This document shows positions 58,926 to 64,000 of a stretch of 64,000 nt of DNA, one piece after another (position 1 is the stretch's first letter; each line of letters starts with the position of its first letter). The translations under genes and the position numbers were made by a program. This DNA comes from Streptococcus sanguinis SK355 (GTDB lineage: Bacteria > Bacillota > Bacilli > Lactobacillales > Streptococcaceae), in the NCBI RefSeq assembly GCF_000212855.1, contig NZ_GL890993.1, positions 2,033,599 through 2,097,598 on the forward strand, given 5' to 3'. Under the pieces are notes generated by a model. It saw nothing but the letters and a program-made list of their open reading frames with translations. It was not told the origin of the DNA and did no database searches.

Positions 58926-58982
58926 ATAATATTTCAATTATATTACATTTTATTCATTTTCCAGCAATTCTGGGGATATTTT

Positions 58983-59011
58983 TTGCTTTTTTATTTGTTT
59001 TAAGTTAAAAT
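58983..59011 (+). promoter_or_regulatory. promoter of the GH25 gene, leaderless placement
   Basis: TTGCTT (58983-58988), 17-bp spacer, TAAAAT (59006-59011). Six bases on, transcription starts at about 59018, two bases before the ATG, and no SD is present. Confidence 0.7.
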
Positions 59012-59019
59012 AAACCAGT

Positions 59020-59877
59020 ATGAGGAAGAGGATTAAACCGCTTGCAATCCTAATTTTCTTTGCTTCTTTTATCACTTTTATTTTGATAAGCAAGCAAATT
59101 ACTGACTCTCAGGAAAAGCAAGCACAGGCAAAAATTTCACAAACTAAACAAACTCCAAGTTCCTCAAAAAAAGAGGAAACATCTGACGATTCGTCCTTGG
59201 ATGAAGAGTTTATTTCCAGACCGATCATTGACATTTCTGGCTGGCAGTTGCCAAGTGAGATTAATTACGACTTACTCGCACAGAATGTTTCGGGAGTAAT
59301 TGTCCGTGTTCATAGTGGAGCGCAGGCAAAAAAAGAAAACGCAGCAACCCATCTGAATGGTCTGGACAAGTCTTATGAAAAACATATCAAAGAATTTCAA
59401 AAGCGAAACATCCCTGTTGCTGTCTATGCCTATGTGGCCGCCAATAGCAAAAAGGAAATGGAAAAAGAAGCCGAAAGTTTCTACAAGGCTTCTGCCAAGT
59501 ACCATCCAACCTATTATTGGCTAGACGTCGAAGAAAAGACCATGTCTGACATGAATGCGGGAGTTGAAGCTTTCCGTGCCAAGCTAGAGTCACTTGGTGT
59601 TAAAAATATTGGTATCTATATTGGAACTTATTTTATGGAGGAACACAGTATCTCTACTGATAAGTTCACAGCAATTTGGATTCCGACTTATGGTAATGAT
59701 GACGGCTACTACAATGCCGCACCAAATACTGAGCAAGATTACGACTTGCATCAGTACACATCACAAGGTCAGCTGACTGGTTTCTCTCATTATCTTGATT
59801 TGAACCAGCTGTCAACCTTAAAAGACCAGACAGCTACTTATCAAAAGCTATTTACAGTTCCTAAAGAAAGCCAATAG
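59020..59877 (+). CDS. membrane-anchored GH25 lysozyme (1,4-beta-N-acetylmuramidase)
   Basis: A 285-residue cell-wall hydrolase. The N-terminal helix (about 8-24) is followed directly by IS; no clear cleavage site, so it is probably a signal anchor. A Lys/Ser/Glu-rich linker (about 28-65) leads to the GH25 TIM barrel, with D71 in IDISGWQ and D169/E171 in YWLDVEE as the catalytic acidic residues. No choline- or other wall-binding repeats. Its promoter places the 5' end at about the start codon. Own terminator. Confidence 0.87.
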   Translation: MRKRIKPLAILIFFASFITFILISKQITDSQEKQAQAKISQTKQTPSSSKKEETSDDSSLDEEFISRPIIDISGWQLPSEINYDLLAQNVSGVIVRVHSGAQAKKENAATHLNGLDKSYEKHIKEFQKRNIPVAVYAYVAANSKKEMEKEAESFYKASAKYHPTYYWLDVEEKTMSDMNAGVEAFRAKLESLGVKNIGIYIGTYFMEEHSISTDKFTAIWIPTYGNDDGYYNAAPNTEQDYDLHQYTSQGQLTGFSHYLDLNQLSTLKDQTATYQKLFTVPKESQ

Positions 59878-59882
59878 CTCAG

Positions 59883-59919
59883 AACGACAGCTCAAATCTC
59901 AAAAACTGCTGTCGTTTTT
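59883..59919 (+). terminator. intrinsic terminator of GH25 gene
   Basis: AACGACAGC / GCTGTCGTT with a 16-nt loop, followed by TTTT. Confidence 0.85.
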
Positions 59920-59956
59920 TATTGTCAAAAAATAGGAAATTTCCAGCCGTTTCCTC

Positions 59957-59985
59957 TTAATAAAGCCTATATTTTATGATATAAT
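59957..59985 (+). promoter_or_regulatory. promoter of DUF368-ybaK
   Basis: TTAATA (59957-59962), 17-bp spacer ending TGA, TATAAT (59980-59985). Gives a leader of about 28 nt before the chosen ATG at 60020. Confidence 0.75.
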
Positions 59986-60019
59986 GATTTGATAAATGAA
60001 ATTAGAAAAGGAAAATACA

Positions 60020-60868
60020 ATGATTTCTTGGTTGAATAGAATTTTCAAAGGAATAGTCATTGCACTTGGCTTTATTTTGCCAGGAGTTTCAGGCGGTGTT
60101 TTAGCAGCTATCCTAGGTATTTACGAGCGCTTGATTCATTTTTTAGCACATTTAAAAGAAAACTTCGTCGAAAATGTTCTCTATTTTATACCAGTTGGAA
60201 TCGGAATGGTTTTAGGAATCGCCGCCTTCTCCTATCCTGTCAATCTGCTGCTGGACAACTACAAAGTGATTGTCCTTTGGGGATTTGCCGGAGCTATTAT
60301 TGGGACTGTTCCTAGCCTTATTAAAGAGTCTGTCGCTAAAAGTGAGCGTGATAGAGTTGATATTCTCGTTTTCTGGGTCAGCCTCATCCTTTCAGGAATC
60401 TTTCTTTATTCCTTAAATGGCATGGTCGGCACCTTGCCAGCTAACTTCCTCTCTTTTATCTTAGCAGGAGCCTTGATTGCACTGGGCATTTTAATTCCCG
60501 GACTCAGTCCGTCCAACCTTCTCCTGATTTTAGGCCTCTACGCTCCTATGCTGAACGGCTTCCGCAAACTAGATCTCTTGGGTACCTTTCTTCCCATCGG
60601 AATAGGAGGCGCCTTAGCTCTGATTCTCTTCTCTAAGCTGATGGATCATATTTTGAAAAACTACTACTCTCGTGTCTATCACTTTATCATTGGCATCGTC
60701 CTATCCAGTACACTTCTCATTGTAGTGCCTCAAGCAGGAAACAGTGAAAGCATTAGCTATCATGGAGTTTCTATATTGACACTTGTCCTTGCAGCCTTTT
60801 TCTTCGGTCTGGGAACCTGGCTGGGACTCTGGATGTCACAATTAGAAGAGAGATATACTAATGGCTAA
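60020..60868 (+). CDS. DUF368 membrane protein, PopT-type undecaprenyl phosphate translocase
   Basis: A 282-residue protein with eight or nine helices and the family motif PGVSGGVLAAILGIYERL (about 18-37) and a similar second half GLIPGLSPSNLLLILGLY-like segment, pointing to an inverted repeat. DUF368 proteins (PopT) were recently shown to return undecaprenyl phosphate to the cytoplasmic face; the role here is by family. I chose ATG at 60020 (MISWLNRI) with AAAAGGA 8 nt upstream; an ATG eight codons earlier lacks an SD. It overlaps ybaK by 8 bp. Lipid carrier recycling would serve the polysaccharide locus in this window. Confidence 0.85.
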   Translation: MISWLNRIFKGIVIALGFILPGVSGGVLAAILGIYERLIHFLAHLKENFVENVLYFIPVGIGMVLGIAAFSYPVNLLLDNYKVIVLWGFAGAIIGTVPSLIKESVAKSERDRVDILVFWVSLILSGIFLYSLNGMVGTLPANFLSFILAGALIALGILIPGLSPSNLLLILGLYAPMLNGFRKLDLLGTFLPIGIGGALALILFSKLMDHILKNYYSRVYHFIIGIVLSSTLLIVVPQAGNSESISYHGVSILTLVLAAFFFGLGTWLGLWMSQLEERYTNG

Positions 60869-61346
60869 AAAGACAAAAATCAAAAAAACACTGGTCGAGC
60901 AAATTTTAAGCAAGGCTAAGATTGAACATAGAGGCCTGCAGCTAAATGCCTTAGCAGAACAGCCAGCTGAAGGCTTGGACCGTTCGCAGATTTATAAAAC
61001 CTTGGCCTTGACAGGAGACAAGACTGGCACACTAATCGGTATCCTGCCAATCACAGAACATCTATCTGAAAAGAAAATGGCCAAGATTTCTGGTAATAAA
61101 AAAGTCAGCATGATTCCCCAGAAAGACTTGGAAAAGACAACGGGCTATATCCACGGAGCCAACAATCCAGTCGGTATCCGTCAAAAGCATAACTTTCCAA
61201 TCTATATCGACCAGTCAGCTTTAGAGCGGGATAGCATCATCGTGTCTGCTGGTGAAGTCGGCCGCAGTATCGAAATCAAGGCTCAAGATTTAGCAGATTT
61301 TGTTCAAGCTGACTTTGCAGACCTCAAGGAGAATCCTAGCTCATAA
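60861..61346 (+). CDS. ybaK: Cys-tRNA(Pro)/aminoacyl-tRNA deacylase, YbaK/EbsC family
   Basis: The 161-residue protein is of the YbaK fold with catalytic K46 in YKTLAL, GTLIGILPI and GVRQ-like GIRQKHNF. It hydrolyses Cys-tRNA-Pro or related mischarged tRNAs. Its ATG lies 8 bp inside DUF368, giving coupled translation. YbaK following DUF368 has no known biochemical logic. Confidence 0.9.
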   Translation: MAKKTKIKKTLVEQILSKAKIEHRGLQLNALAEQPAEGLDRSQIYKTLALTGDKTGTLIGILPITEHLSEKKMAKISGNKKVSMIPQKDLEKTTGYIHGANNPVGIRQKHNFPIYIDQSALERDSIIVSAGEVGRSIEIKAQDLADFVQADFADLKENPSS

Positions 61347-61408
61347 TTCTTCAATATTGCACCTAATATTCTCAATAAACCCTAATAAGAAAGAAACAAT
61401 CAACCACT

Positions 61409-62044
61409 ATGAAATTATACTTTGTCCGACACGGAAGAACGGAATGGAATCGGGAAGGCCGCTTTCAGGGAGCCAGTGGTGATTCGCCACTGCTGCCAAC
61501 CGCCGTTGAGGAACTGCATAGCCTAGGAAAACATCTGGCTCAAACACAATTTGGCAAGATTTACAGCAGCGACCTCCCACGCGCCATTCGCTCTGCTGAG
61601 ATTATTCAAGAAGAAAGCCAGTTTCCGACTGAAATCGTATCAGTACCTGAACTGCGAGAATGGCAGTTGGGAAAACTGGAAGGAGCAAAAATCTCTACCC
61701 TAGAAGCCATCTATCCTCACCAGATGACAGCCTTCCGCCACAACCTTTCGCAATTCAATCATACCTTTTTTGACGCTGAGTCAGTCTACCATACAACCCA
61801 CCGGACCATTTCCTTTATCAAGACCTTAAAGGACAAGGACTATGAACAGGTCCTCATTGTCGGGCACGGTGCTAACTTAACCGCCAGTATTCGAACCATG
61901 CTGGGCTATGACACACCTCTTTTGCGCAAGAATGGCGGTCTGACCAATGCTAGCATCACCATCCTTGAAACAGGAGACTTTGAGAATTTTGAGCTGATCA
62001 CTTGGAATAATACGGATTATTTAGTTGAAAAGGCAGAAAATTAA
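61409..62044 (+). CDS. histidine phosphatase superfamily protein (phosphoglycerate mutase-like)
   Basis: The 211-residue protein has the RHG core (FVRHGRTEWN, residues 5-14, H8 nucleophile) and a second His in VGHGANL. The branch (broad phosphatase, cobalamin or sugar phosphatase, dPGM-like) cannot be settled by sequence alone, so a role in central glycolysis is not implied. No SD is clear before ATG. Ends at a terminator. Confidence 0.87.
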   Translation: MKLYFVRHGRTEWNREGRFQGASGDSPLLPTAVEELHSLGKHLAQTQFGKIYSSDLPRAIRSAEIIQEESQFPTEIVSVPELREWQLGKLEGAKISTLEAIYPHQMTAFRHNLSQFNHTFFDAESVYHTTHRTISFIKTLKDKDYEQVLIVGHGANLTASIRTMLGYDTPLLRKNGGLTNASITILETGDFENFELITWNNTDYLVEKAEN

Positions 62045-62067
62045 AGCTGGATTTCTAGCTTTTTTTC
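62043..62067 (+). terminator. terminator of histidine phosphatase gene
   Basis: AAAGCT / AGCTTT with an 8-nt loop and T-run, immediately after the stop. Confidence 0.75.
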
Positions 62068-62108
62068 TTACTTTATAGCCAAATATAGATGAATTTCCCT
62101 ATCTTTTG

Positions 62109-62117
62109 TGATAAAAT
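62109..62117 (+). promoter_or_regulatory. extended -10 promoter of lysS
   Basis: TGATAAAAT in TTTGTGATAAAATAG, about 28 bp before the lysS ATG. Identical 15-mer to the ligA promoter. Confidence 0.65.
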
Positions 62118-62123
62118 AGGTAG

Positions 62124-63635
<1,512 letters not shown>

Positions 63636-63663
63636 TCTGTATTTTATACGATTTTAAGAAAAC

Positions 63664-63694
63664 AAATCCTGCTGGAATTCCAGCGGGATTTTTT
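63664..63694 (+). terminator. intrinsic terminator of lysS
   Basis: AAATCCTGCTGG / CCAGCGGGATTT with a 4-nt loop (G-T pair included), followed by TTT. Confidence 0.92.
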
Positions 63695-64000
63695 ACATCA
63701 CAAACTTACTCGGAATAAAAGACCCTAACATCACTATCTTGGATGTTCTAGATGCTGGTACACATAAAGAAATCATCGCTAAGCTAGATTATCCTGCTCC
63801 TAAATGCCCTCACTGCCAAGGACAAATGGCTAAATATGACTTCCAAAAAGAATCAAAAATTCCCTATCTAGAGTGTGCGGGATATAAAACGCTGATTCGC
63901 TTAAAGAAACGACGTTTTCGCTGTAAAGTCTGTGGGAAAATGGCTGTCGCAGAGACTTCCTTAGTCAAGAAAAATCACCAAATCTCAATCATTGTCAAGC
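63694..64000 (+). pseudogene. ISL3-family transposase, 5' remnant without start codon, cut by window edge
   Basis: From about 63700 the plus strand reads, in frame and without a stop to the edge, LLGIKDPNITILDVLDAG, then CPHCQGQ and CKVCGK (a four-Cys zinc finger) and VAETSLVKKNHQI. This is the N-terminal part of ISL3/IS1167-type transposases. The expected few residues before the LLGIKD block, with an ATG, are missing; the frame runs back into the lysS terminator. I find no terminal inverted repeat on this side, so the IS is truncated. The rest lies beyond the window. Confidence 0.8.

Overview
The window reads as chromosomal DNA of a low-GC Gram-positive coccus, almost certainly an oral Streptococcus of the sanguinis/gordonii/cristatus type. 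Evidence: streptococcal gene neighbourhoods (aro operon with tyrA and a UPF0342 gene, spxR, murA/murZ, ftsW-ppc, comEB), a preQ1-II riboswitch before queT, an SMK-box (SAM-III) riboswitch before metK, and a Group A carbohydrate/rhamnose-glucose polysaccharide type locus. Species is inferred from gene content only. About 59 genes fill the window; I saw no tRNA, rRNA, CRISPR array or prophage.

Layout. (1) 1-10311, minus strand: aromatic amino acid operon rlmI-like, aroD, aroE, aroB, aroC, tyrA, UPF0342, then a double terminator and aroA, aroK, pheA and an LCP (psr-type) gene cut by the left edge. Most genes touch or overlap. Together they cover DAHP to chorismate and on to prephenate-derived Phe and Tyr, except the DAHP synthase and chorismate mutase steps. 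(2) 10562-18050: an LtaS-type polymerase (plus), then ligA, a lipid/diacylglycerol kinase and a cytoplasmic type I pullulanase (minus). (3) 18129-25023: queT with its riboswitch, gtrA-like, a MarR regulator with a B3/B4-domain gene and a palindromic operator, an unrecognised helical protein, a YihY protein, map, spxR and a GNAT gene. (4) 25057-33284: murA, metK, a NatAB-like ABC exporter, comEB, the infC-rpmI-rplT operon with an attenuated leader, cmk and a LysM protein. (5) 33330-34012: ferredoxin and ebsA.

(6) 34092-52274 is the accessory heart of the window: a surface rhamnan polysaccharide locus of 14 genes in two units. The upstream unit holds a Wzx-like flippase, GT8, a GacI-like Und-P-sugar synthase, its DUF2304 partner, GT2, a 993-residue three-part glycosyltransferase, a DUF2142 GT-C protein and a GT4. 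A terminator and a new promoter separate it from the backbone/export unit: rgpA/gacB, rgpB/gacC, ABC permease, ABC ATPase, rgpF/gacG and a gacH-like glycerol phosphate transferase. No rgpE/gacF is present between the ATPase and rgpF. The backbone is probably made on the cytoplasmic face and exported by the ABC transporter. The flippase plus GacI/GacJ/DUF2142 proteins probably add lipid-linked side-chain sugars outside.

(7) 52605-63635: tuf, ppc, ftsW (minus), then gpx, a GH25 lysozyme, a DUF368 (PopT-type) protein, ybaK, a histidine phosphatase and lysS (plus). (8) 63694-64000: a start-less ISL3-family transposase remnant.

The most notable signals are a likely AUA start codon for infC, at least four promoters placed so that the transcript would begin at or within two bases of the start codon (rlmI, ligA, ferredoxin, GH25), the modular polysaccharide locus with its three-part enzyme, and two SD-sequestering riboswitches.
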